A DNA stretch of 64,000 bases from NCBI RefSeq assembly GCF_024124825.1, contig NZ_JAMXSS010000002.1:2604001-2668000 (forward strand). The letters run 5' to 3'. Below, piece by piece: positions 8,236-18,237 of this stretch. Within the stretch, counting starts at the first letter, position 1; every line of letters begins with the position of its first letter. The notes beneath the pieces are model-generated. The model saw only the letters and a program-made list of their open reading frames with translations, ran no database searches and was not told the origin of the DNA. The translations under genes and the position numbers were made by a program. This DNA is from Arthrobacter sp. H16F315 (GTDB lineage Bacteria > Actinomycetota > Actinomycetes > Actinomycetales > Micrococcaceae).

Positions 8236-10629
8236 TTAGGTGCTGACGTAGGCCGCGAGGTGCTGGCCCGTGAGGGTGGAATGGGCCGCGATAAGGTCCG
8301 CTGGTGTTCCCTCGAACACGATCCTGCCGCCGTCGTGTCCGGCGCCGGGTCCGAGGTCGATAATCCAGTCGGCGTGCGCCATCACGGCCTGGTGATGCTC
8401 GATGACGATGACTGACTTGCCGGAGTCGACAAGCCGGTCCAGCAGACCGAGCAGCTGCTCGACGTCGGCAAGGTGGAGGCCGGTGGTCGGCTCGTCGAGG
8501 ACGTAGATGCTGCCCCGCTCGGCCATTTGGGTGGCCAGTTTGAGCCGCTGCCGTTCCCCGCCTGAGAGGGTGGTGAGCGGCTGCCCGAGGCTGATGTATC
8601 CCAGTCCGACGTCGGAAAGCCGGGTGAGGATCTTATGGGCCGCCGGGACCGCCGCCTCCGTGGACTCGAAGAACCCGGCAGCTTCGGTCACGGGCATGGC
8701 CAGCACCTCGGCAATGTTTCGGCCACCCAGGGTGAACTCCAGCACAGACGCAAGGAACCGCTTGCCCTGGCATTCCTCGCAGCCGGACTCGACAGTCGCC
8801 ATAACGCCCAGTTCGGTGTAGATCACACCGGCACCGTTGCAGGCGGGGCAGGCGCCCTCGGAGTTGGCGCTGAAGAGTGCCGGCTTAACGCCGTTGGCCT
8901 TGGCGAATGCTTTGCGGATCGGCTCGAGCAGCCCGGTGTAAGTCGCCGGGTTGCTCCGGCGTGAACCGCGGATGGCTCCCTGGTCGATCACCACGACGCC
9001 GTCCCGGCCGGCAATCGAGCCCTGGACCATCGAGCTTTTGCCGGAACCGGCGACGCCGGTGAGCACACACAGGACGCCGAGCGGAATGTCCACGTCCACG
9101 TCCTTGAGGTTGTGCGTCGCCGCGCCGCGGACTTCCATCGCAGCCGGCGATGTACGCACGGACTCCTTCAGCGTGGCCCGGTCCTCGAAATGGCGGCCGG
9201 TTGTGGTGTCGCTCCCCCGCAGCCCGTCCACGCTGCCTTCGAACACCACCTCGCCGCCGCCCGTGCCGGCGCCGGGACCAAGGTCGACGACGTGGTCCGC
9301 TATCGAGATGGTTTCAGGCTTGTGCTCCACCACAAGCACGGTGTTGCCCTTGTCCCGCAATTGCAGCAGCAGCCGGTTCATCCGTTCGATGTCATGCGGG
9401 TGCAGGCCGATCGTCGGTTCGTCGAACACGTAGGTAACATCCGTGAGCGAGGAGCCGAGGTGCCGGATCATCTTGGCGCGCTGCGCTTCTCCCCCGGACA
9501 GGGTTCCGGCCGGCCGGTCCAGCGAGAGGTAGCCGAGCCCGATCTCCGCGAATGCATCCAGAAGGTGCTGCAGCCCGGTGAGCAGCGGGGCCACTGACGG
9601 CTCGTCCAGATCCCGGACCCAGCCGGCGAGGTCGCTAATCTGCAGTGCGCAGACGTCAGCAATGTTCTTGCCGTTGATCTTCGAGGAACGCGCCTCTTTG
9701 CTGAGCCGGGTTCCGTCACACTCCGGGCAGGTCGTGAAAGTGATGGCCCGCTCGACGAAGGCGCGGATGTGCGGCTGCATGGCTTCCGGGTCCTTGGCCA
9801 GCATGGACTTCTGGATCTTGGGGATCAGCCCCTCGTAGGTCAGGTTGATTCCTTCGACCTTGATCTTGGTCGGCTCTTTGTAGAGCAGGTCGTGCAGCTG
9901 CTTCTTGGTGAACTTGCTGATCGGCCGGTCCATGTCGAAGAACCCGGAGCCGCTGAAAATGCGGCCGAACCAGCCGTCCATGCTGTAGCCGGGGATGGTC
10001 AGCGCACCTTCGCTGAGGGACTTGCTGTCGTCGTACAGCGCCGAGAGATCAAAATCGGTGACCGAGCCCATGCCCTCGCAGCGCGGACACATGCCGCCCT
10101 GGTAGACCACGTCCCGCACCACGTTCCGCTCGACCCTGCCGCCCTTCTCGGTACTCATCACGCCGCTCGCCTTGCGCGTCGGGACGTTAAACGCGAACGC
10201 GGTGGGCGAGCCGATGTATGGCTGTCCGAGCCGGCTAAAGAGGATGCGCAGCATCGCGTTGGCGTCGGTGGCGGTACCCACTGTGGAGCGCGGGTTGGCG
10301 CCCATCCGCTCCTGGTCGACGATGATCGCTGTGGTGAGGCCCTCCAGGATGTCGACGTCCGGCCGTGCCAGTGAAGGCATAAAGCCCTGCACAAAGGCGC
10401 TGTACGTCTCATTGATCATCCGCTGCGACTCCGCGGCGATAGTCGCGAACACCAGCGAGCTTTTGCCGGAGCCGGAGACCCCGGTGAACACCGTGAGCCG
10501 CCGTTTCGGGATCTCCAGGTTTATGTCCTTGAGATTGTTCTCGCGTGCACCGACCACCCGGATCAGATCGTGGCGGTCCGCAACGTGCAGCGCGGGCGAC
10601 TGGGTATCCGGCGTCGTTGCCATGCTCAT
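8236..10629 (-). CDS. UvrA-like ABC ATPase (DrrC-like, short form)
   Basis: This 797-residue soluble protein has two ABC ATPase modules: Walker [10 protein letters not shown] at about 50-58 and GVAGSGKSS in the second half, each with an LSGGE signature and a D-E Walker B. It also has zinc-type Cys pairs (CPRC, CPEC, CPAC, CEEC). UvrA proper is about 950 residues; this length fits UvrA paralogues such as DrrC of the daunorubicin cluster, which protect DNA against drugs and may not act in excision repair. ATG 10629 has GGAG five bases upstream. It faces away from the type III PKS operon, 132 bases off, so a self-protection role is possible but unproven. Confidence 0.85.
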   Translation of the reverse strand: MSMATTPDTQSPALHVADRHDLIRVVGARENNLKDINLEIPKRRLTVFTGVSGSGKSSLVFATIAAESQRMINETYSAFVQGFMPSLARPDVDILEGLTTAIIVDQERMGANPRSTVGTATDANAMLRILFSRLGQPYIGSPTAFAFNVPTRKASGVMSTEKGGRVERNVVRDVVYQGGMCPRCEGMGSVTDFDLSALYDDSKSLSEGALTIPGYSMDGWFGRIFSGSGFFDMDRPISKFTKKQLHDLLYKEPTKIKVEGINLTYEGLIPKIQKSMLAKDPEAMQPHIRAFVERAITFTTCPECDGTRLSKEARSSKINGKNIADVCALQISDLAGWVRDLDEPSVAPLLTGLQHLLDAFAEIGLGYLSLDRPAGTLSGGEAQRAKMIRHLGSSLTDVTYVFDEPTIGLHPHDIERMNRLLLQLRDKGNTVLVVEHKPETISIADHVVDLGPGAGTGGGEVVFEGSVDGLRGSDTTTGRHFEDRATLKESVRTSPAAMEVRGAATHNLKDVDVDIPLGVLCVLTGVAGSGKSSMVQGSIAGRDGVVVIDQGAIRGSRRSNPATYTGLLEPIRKAFAKANGVKPALFSANSEGACPACNGAGVIYTELGVMATVESGCEECQGKRFLASVLEFTLGGRNIAEVLAMPVTEAAGFFESTEAAVPAAHKILTRLSDVGLGYISLGQPLTTLSGGERQRLKLATQMAERGSIYVLDEPTTGLHLADVEQLLGLLDRLVDSGKSVIVIEHHQAVMAHADWIIDLGPGAGHDGGRIVFEGTPADLIAAHSTLTGQHLAAYVST

Positions 10630-10761
10630 TGTGACTCCATCCCATGGGGGCGCCGCGGCCGCAGTCTCCGCCGGGTCACCTGGCTCCATCTAACCAGCTT
10701 CGCCAACGCATCGTCAGCTGACATCCATTGTCTTCTGCGCCGGCCTCCCTGAGAATGAACC

Positions 10762-11997
10762 ATGACGGTCTACTTGAGGTCCCTGGAAACTGCTGTCCCG
10801 CCAACTGTCTTGATCCAAACGGAAGCTCGGGATGTTTTTGCCGCCCAACCGGGGCTGACCAGACTCGGTACCCGGCTGGTCGGCACGTGCTTCGATTCGG
10901 CCGCAATCGACACCCGCCACACCGCTGTTGATGAACTGACAAAGGACTTCCAGGCGGAGAATCCACGGTTTTTCGACGCCGGAACAGGGCTGCTGTTGAG
11001 CCCCAGTACTAAGGTCCGCAACGACATTTTCGCCGCCGAGGCCACCAAACTCTTTATCGAGGCGGCCCGGAAGGCACTGGACGCCTGCCCCGGAATCTCT
11101 CCGGCCGGCATCACACACCTCGTCACGGTGTCTTGCACCGGCTTCTTCAACCCAGGACCGGACTACAAAATCGTCCGTGCCCTCGGCCTGAATCCTGCGG
11201 TGCAGCGCTACCACCTGGGATTTATGGGCTGCTACGCGGCGTTCCCTGCACTGCGGGCAGCCAAATCCTTCTGCGAGGCGGATCCGGACGCCGTCGTCCT
11301 GGTCGTCTGCGCCGAACTCTGTTCGCTGCACGTGCGCACCTCTAACGACCCGGACACCATCATGGGTTCGGCGTTGTTCGCCGACGGAGCCGCCGCCGCC
11401 ATCGTGACCGCCCTTGAGGACCCGGAGGAGCCCGCTCTGCTGCAGCTGGACCATTTCGAGACCGTGCTGACGCCGGTCGGGGAGGAATCCATGGCCTGGA
11501 ATATCGGCGACGAGGGCTTCGAGATGGTCTTGGGAAATTACGTCCCGCACATTATTGATGACCACATTATCGGCGCCCTGGAACCGCTGCTCGCCCGGGA
11601 AGGGGCCCTGCTGGGACTGCCCTACCGCGGTATCCGGCATTGGGCTATCCACCCCGGCGGCCGCAGCATCCTGGACAAGGTCCAGTCCAGGCTGGACCTC
11701 AGCGATGAGCAGCTGGTCCCGGCCCGTGAGACGTTGCGCAATTACGGGAACATGAGCAGCGCCACAGTGCTGTTTGTGCTCCGGCACATCCTGGACCTGC
11801 CGCCGGCGGAAGGGGGCGAGGGCGGCGGCGAACGGATCTGTTCGATGGCGTTCGGCCCTGGGCTGACGGTTGAATCCGCACTCTTCACCAAGCTCGGCAG
11901 TGTCCAGCGCGGTGTTCCCAAGCGCGGCGAGGCAGCGGCACGGGCCGAGGAATCGGCCGGTGCCGAGTCCCCGCAGCCGGAATCTGCCCTGGCCTGA
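10762..11997 (+). CDS. Type III polyketide synthase
   Basis: This 411-residue chalcone/stilbene-synthase-type enzyme condenses an acyl-CoA starter with malonyl-CoA units into alkylresorcinol, alkylpyrone or a related aromatic product. The catalytic triad is clear: Cys125 (VSCTGF), His297 (AIHPGG) and Asn330 (NYGNMSSAT), with the family FGPGLTVE motif at about 364-371. The last 30 residues are an Ala/Glu-rich tail not needed for the fold. It is first in an operon with a methyltransferase and a flavin monooxygenase, the same functional trio as srsABC of Streptomyces griseus. Substrate length cannot be read from sequence. Confidence 0.92.
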   Translation: MTVYLRSLETAVPPTVLIQTEARDVFAAQPGLTRLGTRLVGTCFDSAAIDTRHTAVDELTKDFQAENPRFFDAGTGLLLSPSTKVRNDIFAAEATKLFIEAARKALDACPGISPAGITHLVTVSCTGFFNPGPDYKIVRALGLNPAVQRYHLGFMGCYAAFPALRAAKSFCEADPDAVVLVVCAELCSLHVRTSNDPDTIMGSALFADGAAAAIVTALEDPEEPALLQLDHFETVLTPVGEESMAWNIGDEGFEMVLGNYVPHIIDDHIIGALEPLLAREGALLGLPYRGIRHWAIHPGGRSILDKVQSRLDLSDEQLVPARETLRNYGNMSSATVLFVLRHILDLPPAEGGEGGGERICSMAFGPGLTVESALFTKLGSVQRGVPKRGEAAARAEESAGAESPQPESALA

Positions 11998-12003
11998 GTT
12001 TCG

Positions 12004-12705
12004 GTGCTGAGCCTGCGTGCACGGGCGGCGCACGCCGTCGAGGAAATGGACCTGCCCGGCTGTGACCCTGCCCGGCTGGAGCGCACCTATGCCCAGTTCG
12101 CGCTGGTGAACCGCGCCGTCTCCGGCTGGCGCAGCCTCTACCTTCGCCAGCTCCGGCCGCGCCTGCGCCCCGGCGTCCCTGCCACCCTGCTGGACATTGG
12201 CTGCGGCGGCGGCGACGTTCCGGTGATGCTTTCCCGCTGGGCGGCCAGAGACGGCCTCCGCCTGGAGATCACGGCTATTGATCCGGATCCCCGCGCCGGC
12301 CGCTTCGCCGCGGAACGCCATTCGTCCACCGGCGTGAAGTTCCGCAGCTGCACAGCTGCAGAGCTGGGCTTCGAAGGCCTCAGCTTCGACCTGGTCGTGT
12401 CCAACCATGTGCTCCACCACGTGGCCGAGCATGAGCTTCCGGTGTTCCTCGCAGAGTCCGCCGCGCTCAGCCACGGCACCGTCATCCACAACGACCTCCG
12501 GCGCAGCGCGGCCGCGTACGGGCTCTTTTTTGCGGGGTCCTGGCCGTTTGCCGGCTCGTACATCAGGCCCGACGGCCTCACCTCCATCCGCCGCAGCTAC
12601 ACCGCAGCAGAACTGCGCAAGGCAGTTCCGCCCGGCTGGACTGTCCTCAGCCGGGCCCCTTTCCGGAACCTGCTGATCCGTGAGGCGGTTCCCGCCGGTG
12701 GTTGA
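12004..12705 (+). CDS. Class I SAM-dependent methyltransferase, PKS-associated
   Basis: This 233-residue soluble methyltransferase has the SAM-binding motif LLDIGCGGGDVPV at about 64-76, an acidic residue after strand 2 (AIDPDP), and NHVLHHV at about 136-142. It starts at GTG 12004, six bases past the PKS stop, and its end overlaps the next gene by 26 bases, so it is translated with the operon. It probably methylates the polyketide or a quinone derived from it. It is not the membrane isoprenylcysteine-type methyltransferase found in the srs cluster. Confidence 0.85.
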   Translation: MLSLRARAAHAVEEMDLPGCDPARLERTYAQFALVNRAVSGWRSLYLRQLRPRLRPGVPATLLDIGCGGGDVPVMLSRWAARDGLRLEITAIDPDPRAGRFAAERHSSTGVKFRSCTAAELGFEGLSFDLVVSNHVLHHVAEHELPVFLAESAALSHGTVIHNDLRRSAAAYGLFFAGSWPFAGSYIRPDGLTSIRRSYTAAELRKAVPPGWTVLSRAPFRNLLIREAVPAGG

Positions 12706-13831
12706 TGTTCTTGTGGTCGGCGGTGGCCCGGTGGGCCTGTTTATGGCCGCGCTGCTGCTCCAGCGGGGAGTCAGCGTCCGGATCCTGGAACGTCGGGCAG
12801 TCCCGGAACCGCACTCCCGGGCAATCGGCATCCATCCCCCCTCGCTGGACGCGCTCGACGGGGTCGGTGTGGCAGCAGTCCTGGCAGCCGAAGGGGTGCC
12901 GATACGGAACGGCATCGCCCTTGGCGGCGGCCGGACACTCGCACGGATGTCGTTCGCCGGGGTTTCGGACCGCTACCCGTTTGTCCTCTCGCTGCCGCAG
13001 GCCAGGACGGAGGCCATCCTGGAACACCGCGTCCGGCAACTGGACCCCGCAGCCCTCCACCGCGGGGTCCAGCTCACGGGATTGCACGAGGACGGCGGCC
13101 TGGTCGCAGCCGACGCCACCGCAGCGGGATCGGTCCGTCGCTACTCGGCGTCCTTTGTTATTGCCGCCGACGGCGTCCGGTCCACAGTCCGTGCGCAGCT
13201 CGGCACGGCTGTCCGGGCGAGGGACTATCCGGACAGCTACCTGATGGGCGACTTCGCCGACAGCACAGGGTTCGGTGCGGACGCCGCCCTGTTCCTGGAA
13301 TCCGCGGGAATCGTGGAGTCCTTCCCGCTGCCGGGGTCGTTACGCCGCTGGGTAGTGCGCGTGACGGGCTCCGGGAGCGGTGCGGACGCCGCCGGGCTGG
13401 TGCAGCTGGTCAGGCAGCGGACCGGGATCGACGTCGATCCCTCGGGCCACAGTATGCTGAGCCGATTTGGCGTGCGTACCCGCCTGGTCCGCACCATGGT
13501 GGCCGGCCGCACAATCCTGATCGGTGACGCCGCCCACGAGATCAGTCCGATCGGCGGTCAGGGCATGAACCTGGGCTGGCTCGACGCCGCGGCGCTGGCT
13601 CCCGTTGTGCTGTCGGCGCTGGCGGGGGCGGACGTGGGTGCGCAGTTGCGGTCCTTCGAGGCCGGACGTATGGCTGCGGCCGCCCGGGCAGCCCGCCAGG
13701 CCGAGGTCAACATGGCGCTGGGGCGGCCGCTGCCGGCGGCCCCATGGTCTGCGCGGAACCACGCCATTGCGGCGGCCGCTGCCGTGCCCGCCGTAAAGAA
13801 CTTTGTGGCCCGCCGGTTCACCATGCAGTGA
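12680..13831 (+). CDS. FAD-dependent aromatic monooxygenase
   Basis: This 383-residue PHBH-type flavoprotein hydroxylase has an N-terminal Rossmann motif VVGGGPVG (about 11-18), an Arg-rich ILERR after strand 2, and the second FAD motif GDAAHEISPIGGQGMN (about 280-295). Such enzymes hydroxylate phenolic rings using NAD(P)H and O2. The GTG start at 12680 lies inside the methyltransferase end, which argues for coupling. Its likely substrate is the (methylated) resorcinol made by the upstream synthase, possibly giving a quinone; that step is inference. Confidence 0.88.
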   Translation: MRRFPPVVDVLVVGGGPVGLFMAALLLQRGVSVRILERRAVPEPHSRAIGIHPPSLDALDGVGVAAVLAAEGVPIRNGIALGGGRTLARMSFAGVSDRYPFVLSLPQARTEAILEHRVRQLDPAALHRGVQLTGLHEDGGLVAADATAAGSVRRYSASFVIAADGVRSTVRAQLGTAVRARDYPDSYLMGDFADSTGFGADAALFLESAGIVESFPLPGSLRRWVVRVTGSGSGADAAGLVQLVRQRTGIDVDPSGHSMLSRFGVRTRLVRTMVAGRTILIGDAAHEISPIGGQGMNLGWLDAAALAPVVLSALAGADVGAQLRSFEAGRMAAAARAARQAEVNMALGRPLPAAPWSARNHAIAAAAAVPAVKNFVARRFTMQ

Positions 13832-13878
13832 GGGCCCGCCCGCCGCGACCACCCCGGCAGGACGACGGAGATCGTAAC

Positions 13879-14283
13879 TCAGGCCGGGGCGAAGTAGCAG
13901 TCGTAACTGTCTTGGCTGACAATCGTGCCGTCCCGGACCTCAAAGACGGCAGCGATCCTGGCCCGGATGACCTCGCCGCTGTTCCAGTGCGGCAGGTCCA
14001 TCAGCAAGGTGGCGCTCCAGTCGGCTTCCAGCACCACCCGGGTCCCTTCGCAGGTTGTGCGGCGAACCAAGAAGCGCTGGCCCGAGACGACTTGATGGGC
14101 TGCCGCGGCCCCGGCCAAGGCCTCGTCGCGGTTCCTCGTGGCACCTGCCGGTGCCAGCAGATGCGGTGCCTCGCTCAGCGTATAGTCTTCGGCGAGAAGC
14201 GGGGCGATCTCCGCCGGGCCGCCGCCGGCCTCAATAGCCCGCAGGAAGTTCAGGACAGATTCCAGGGGGGTCGGTGAGGTCAT
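13879..14283 (-). CDS. SnoaL-like/NTF2-fold protein
   Basis: This 134-residue single-domain protein of the NTF2/SnoaL-like superfamily shows an N-terminal helix pair (SVLNFLRAIEAGGGPAEI), a cone-shaped sheet pattern and a typical ending (VFEVRDGTIVSQDSYDCYF). Members include polyketide cyclases, isomerases and many proteins of unknown role. It is convergent with the monooxygenase, 47 bases away. Proximity to the PKS operon is suggestive, but the opposite strand weakens the link. Confidence 0.7.
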   Translation of the reverse strand: MTSPTPLESVLNFLRAIEAGGGPAEIAPLLAEDYTLSEAPHLLAPAGATRNRDEALAGAAAAHQVVSGQRFLVRRTTCEGTRVVLEADWSATLLMDLPHWNSGEVIRARIAAVFEVRDGTIVSQDSYDCYFAPA

Positions 14284-14354
14284 GGCAACGAGACTAGCCG
14301 ATGACGGCCGCGAGGCGCCGCCGCACCGGTCCGCGGCCGGAATACACTGATTCT

Positions 14355-15314
14355 ATGGGCCGACTTCTTCCGCTCGTGCGGCGCCCTCCCGGCGAAAACC
14401 ATCGGATCCCGGTGTGCAGGCGTGCCGCGGCCATGGTGTGCCTTGCGCTGACGGCCTCATGCAGCGCGGGCGCCACCGGCCCCGTCGGTCCCGCCAACGC
14501 ACCATCAACGTCGGCTGCCGCCTTACCCATCACTGTCGAGATCAACCAGCTCCGCGACAACTACAGCCGGCAGATCATTGCCGTGCAACTCACGAACAAC
14601 ACCGACGGTCCGGTGACCGTGCTCAGCGCCTGGGTTGCCAGCCCGCTCTTTTCCGGCACGATCCCGTGGCAGGCAGCCCCCGGCGGAATCGAAATTCCGC
14701 CGGGCCAGACCAAGATCCTGCCGGCCCAACTGCGTGCCCCGGACTGCGGAATCCGGACCCTGCCGCCGGGCGCGGGACCGGATGTTTCACTGGGCCTGGC
14801 CGGCGCCGGCGGAGCCGTTCACACCTCGACGGTCACCGCCGGCGACCCGTACGGCGTGATGGACCGGAACAACGCGGAAATGTGTCTTGCCCAGGCCGCC
14901 GGTGCGGTCGCTGACCTCCGGTTGGAAACGGAACTTGAGGTCTCCGCTGACGCCAAGAGCGCCGTCCTGCGCCTTGACGTCACACCGCGCAGTGTCCCGG
15001 GCGCCGTGAACCCCGGCTCGCTCGGAAGCCTGACCATCGACCGGATCGACGGGACAACCCTGCTCGACGAGGACCCGAGCCACCCCTGGCCGCGCTCTGT
15101 CTCGATCAGCGCCGGTGGTGCCGGCCAGCAATTCCGGCTGGTGATCCGACCCGCACGCTGCGATCCGCACGCCGTCGCTGAAGATAAAGTGGGGACTTTG
15201 CTCCCCCTCCGTGTCTCTTCGGGGGGACGGGAGGGAGTCTTGAAAGTTGACGCCGGCGCGCTGCTGCGTGGACGCATCTACGACTTTATTACGGCCGCCT
15301 GCGGACGCAAGTAG
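14355..15314 (+). CDS. Putative lipoprotein of unknown function
   Basis: This 319-residue exported protein has a basic N-terminus (residues 1-24), a hydrophobic stretch (AAAMVCLALTAS) and a Cys that could be lipidated (TAS-C), followed by a Ser/Ala/Pro-rich linker. The rest looks like beta-rich extracellular domains (EINQLRDNYSRQIIAVQLTN and later). I do not recognise the family. ATG 14355 is preferred to ATG 14301 because it begins a normal signal peptide. The stop is ten bases before peptide deformylase. Confidence 0.6.
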   Translation: MGRLLPLVRRPPGENHRIPVCRRAAAMVCLALTASCSAGATGPVGPANAPSTSAAALPITVEINQLRDNYSRQIIAVQLTNNTDGPVTVLSAWVASPLFSGTIPWQAAPGGIEIPPGQTKILPAQLRAPDCGIRTLPPGAGPDVSLGLAGAGGAVHTSTVTAGDPYGVMDRNNAEMCLAQAAGAVADLRLETELEVSADAKSAVLRLDVTPRSVPGAVNPGSLGSLTIDRIDGTTLLDEDPSHPWPRSVSISAGGAGQQFRLVIRPARCDPHAVAEDKVGTLLPLRVSSGGREGVLKVDAGALLRGRIYDFITAACGRK

Positions 15315-15323
15315 TCTGTTGGC

Positions 15324-15995
15324 ATGTATTCCGACGCCAAGCCCACTGACTTCAGCGCCGCCCGCATCCATGAAACTGTTCAGCAGCTACTGTCCGCCGG
15401 GGTGCTTCCGGGCATTGTCCAGGCCGGGCATCCGGTGCTCAGGCAGCTCGCCGCGCCGTTCAGCGGCCAGGTGAGTGACACCGAACTGGGCCAGTTGATC
15501 GACCTGATGCGCAGCGTTATGCATAAGGCACCCGGCGTGGGCCTGGCAGCACCACAGCTTGGCGTCCCGCTGCAGCTCGCGGTTCTCGAGGACCAGTTCG
15601 ACGTCGATCCCGACGTCGCCGCCGTCCGCGGACGGGAGCCGCTGCCCTTTTTTGCCATGCTCAACCCGAGCTACCAGCCACTTGGCGGCACCACAGTGGC
15701 GTTTTACGAAGGCTGCCTGTCGCTGCACGGACTTCAGGCCGCAGTCAACCGGCCCGAACGGGTTCGGCTCGACTTCAACGCAGCGGACGGCAGCCGGCAG
15801 CAGCGGGAATTCAGTGGCTGGCAGGCACGGATCGTCCAGCACGAAACCGACCACGTGCACGGCATCCTCTACCTTGACCGTGCCGAACTGCGCTCCATCA
15901 GCAGCAACGCCGAGTATTCCGCACGCTGGGCGCAACCCGACATCAGTCTCGCCCGCCGGGAACTCGGCTTCCTTCCGGGCGATAGCGCCGACTGA
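15324..15995 (+). CDS. def: Peptide deformylase
   Basis: This 223-residue metalloenzyme removes the formyl group from N-terminal formyl-Met of new proteins. All three motifs are present: GVGLAAPQLGV (71-81), EGCLSL (129-134, metal ligand Cys131) and QHETDH (172-177, ligands His173 and His177, catalytic Glu174). It is longer than the 165-190 residues of many deformylases, with an extra N-terminal stretch of about 25 residues and a C-terminal tail, as in other actinobacterial members. Confidence 0.95.
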   Translation: MYSDAKPTDFSAARIHETVQQLLSAGVLPGIVQAGHPVLRQLAAPFSGQVSDTELGQLIDLMRSVMHKAPGVGLAAPQLGVPLQLAVLEDQFDVDPDVAAVRGREPLPFFAMLNPSYQPLGGTTVAFYEGCLSLHGLQAAVNRPERVRLDFNAADGSRQQREFSGWQARIVQHETDHVHGILYLDRAELRSISSNAEYSARWAQPDISLARRELGFLPGDSAD

Positions 15996-16021
15996 ACTCG
16001 GGCTGAACGCCGACTGGCCGA

Positions 16022-16073
16022 GGGGCCGTCAGCGTTGACGTCCGCCGGGGCCGTCAGCGTTGACGTCCGCCGG
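16022..16073. repeat. 25-base tandem duplication at S9 peptidase 3' end
   Basis: A 27-base unit occurs at 16022-16048 and again at 16047-16073, a period of 25. On the minus strand it covers the last codons of the S9 peptidase. Because 25 is not a multiple of 3, the second copy is read in another frame and supplies the stop codon. Confidence 0.85.
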
Positions 16074-18154
16074 TGCCGGATTGTCCGCCGTGGGAAGGTA
16101 CCGGGCCCACCACCGCAGGATCTGGTCGAAACGCTGCTTGCGGTGGTGCGGTGTTCCGGTGCGTGAGAGCTCGTGGTTCTCCCCCGGGAAGACGAGGAAG
16201 GCGGCCTCCACACCGTGCTGTTTGAGCGCCGTGAAGTACCGCTGGCCCTGCTCCACCGGACACCGGAGGTCCTCCTCGCTGTGGATCACGAGCGAGGCAG
16301 TGCGCACCTGGTCCACCCGGTACATCGGGCTTTGCGCCGCCATCTGTTCGGCCGCGCGTCCGGTGTACTCACCGCCGAAGAACCAGCCGATGTCCGAGGA
16401 GCCGGTGAAGCTCACGGGATCGAGGAAACCGCGTTCCACAATGGCTGCTTTGAAGCGGTGGTCGTGGCTGATGGTCCACGCGGTGAGGTAGCCGCCGTAG
16501 GACCCTCCCATAATGCCGAGCGCCCCGGCGTCGAGCTCCTCGAACGTGCTGAGCGCGCCGTCGAGGAAGGCCAGGACGTCCTGCATGTCAAGGGTTCCCA
16601 TCTTTTCCTTGATGGCCCGTCCGTGGTCTTGTCCGTAGCCGGCGGAACCGCGGGGGTTGCACATCAGGACCGCGTAGCCTGCCGCGGCATAGACCTGTGC
16701 TTCGTCGAACAGGGCGCCGGTGAACTGGGCGAAGGGGCCGCCGTGGATGTTCAGCAGCACCGGGTGCGGTCCGCGCCCCGGCGGCTGCACAAGCCAGCCG
16801 TGGACGGGGTAGCCGTCTGCTGAGGGGACTGTGAACTCCAGGGGCTTGATGATTCCGGGGCCGGAACGCAGCGCCGCGGAGAAATCGGTCAGGACCCGGA
16901 GCTGTCCGCCCTCAAGCACAGCAGTGTCCCCCGCCGTCGCCGCGTCCGTGAAACTGACTACCAGCGAGCCGCCCGACGCCGCGGCGCCGGTGGCCACCCG
17001 TTCCCCGCTAACCAGCACCTGGTGCTTACCGGAGGCGTGGAACTCGATCACTTCGACCGTTCCGCGGACAGTATTGAGCAGCAGCACCGCATCAGGGCCG
17101 GACAGTTCGATCCTGCCGCTGCAGCTCAGGTCCATCGTCTCGGCGTCGCTCAGCCGGATGGCGTCGCCGCCGCCGGCCGGCAGCACGTAAAGAGCGGTGT
17201 TGCGTGCCACGAAGTCCAGGCCCGAGGCGCCCAATTCCTGGGCGAGGAAAAACAGCCGTTGTCCGTCCGGCGACGCGCGGACGGCGTGCACGCTCTGCCG
17301 GCCGGTGTTCTCCGGTGTCACGGCCAACGGCTCGGCTCCCCGGTGCCGTCGCCGATGGCCAGGCGGTAGATGCCGCTCGCAAGGTCGGCGTCGCTGCCAC
17401 GATGGAGGGCCGCGACAAAATAGATCGCCAGCCCGTCGGCGCTGAAACCCGCACCGGTGTGGTCTGTGGCAGCCGTGGTTAGTTGCCGTGCGGGCGGGAG
17501 CCCAACACCGGGTGTGCCGCCGTCGGCAACTGCGGTGCCGGACTTCAAGGCCCGGCCCGTTGGCACCACCTTGGGTTCAGCGCCAAGATCGGGCACTTCG
17601 ACCAGGAAGAGCTGCACGGGCTGGTCCGCGGTGTATCCGACGCCGTTCATGCGGTACTTGTAGTCGGTGATCAGCCGGGCGTCCTCGCTGCCGGCGGATA
17701 CCCCGGGGGTGCTGCCGTAGCGGCCGGTCTCCGGGGTTCTGGCCCCGTAGACAATTTGCCGGGAGTCCGGCGACCAGGCAAACTCGGACACTCCCAGCGG
17801 TGCGCCGGTGACGGGCAGCGGTTCCCCGCCGCCGGCCTCGACAATGTGGAGTTGAGGTTTGCCGCCGTCCGCGGCGCGCAGGAAGGCCAGCATCTGCCCG
17901 TCCGGTGAGAAGTCCGGAGCGGTGTCGCGGAATCCGCGGGTCAGGCGGCGCGGAGCCTGCCCCGGTCCCAGCGGCACCGTCCAGAGTTGCCCGACGTAGG
18001 CGTCGGCATCGAAATCGGGCCGGATCACGGAGACCACGGCGTGCCCGCCGTCTGGATGCATGGCAGGGGCGGACACGGAATTCAGCAGCGGCAGATGTTC
18101 GGATTTCACGTGTGCGAGCCTAGCCCCAGTTTCCCCGGCAGTGAAATAGCTCAC
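16029..18154 (-). CDS. S9 family serine peptidase, frameshifted near 17335
   Basis: This prolyl-oligopeptidase/acylaminoacyl-peptidase type enzyme has about 709 residues. The N-terminal half is a beta-propeller with WD40-like repeats (PDFSPDGQMLAF, FAWSPDSRQIVY, GAGFSADGLAIYF). The C-terminal alpha/beta hydrolase has the nucleophile motif GGSYGGY, Asp in EEDLRCP and His in GENHE. The frame breaks near 17335, where GAGCCGAGCCGTTGGCC lacks one base; the second half then continues directly as LAVTPENTGRQSV. The 2126-base length (3n+2) fits one deletion. It probably degrades peptides in the cytoplasm, since no signal peptide is visible. The C-terminus is set by the tandem duplication at 16022-16073. 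Confidence 0.85.
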
Positions 18155-18237
18155 GTCGGCGGCGCTGTGCCGTTCTGGAACGCTGCCGCCGCGGACCGGC
18201 CACCTAGGATGGACAGTATGCCCCCGTTTCCCCCGAC

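Noticed and set aside
10714..12915. 733-codon open frame on the minus strand opposite the PKS operon
   Set aside because: Its composition is that of an antisense shadow of high-GC genes, and the plus strand there holds three clear enzymes with catalytic motifs.
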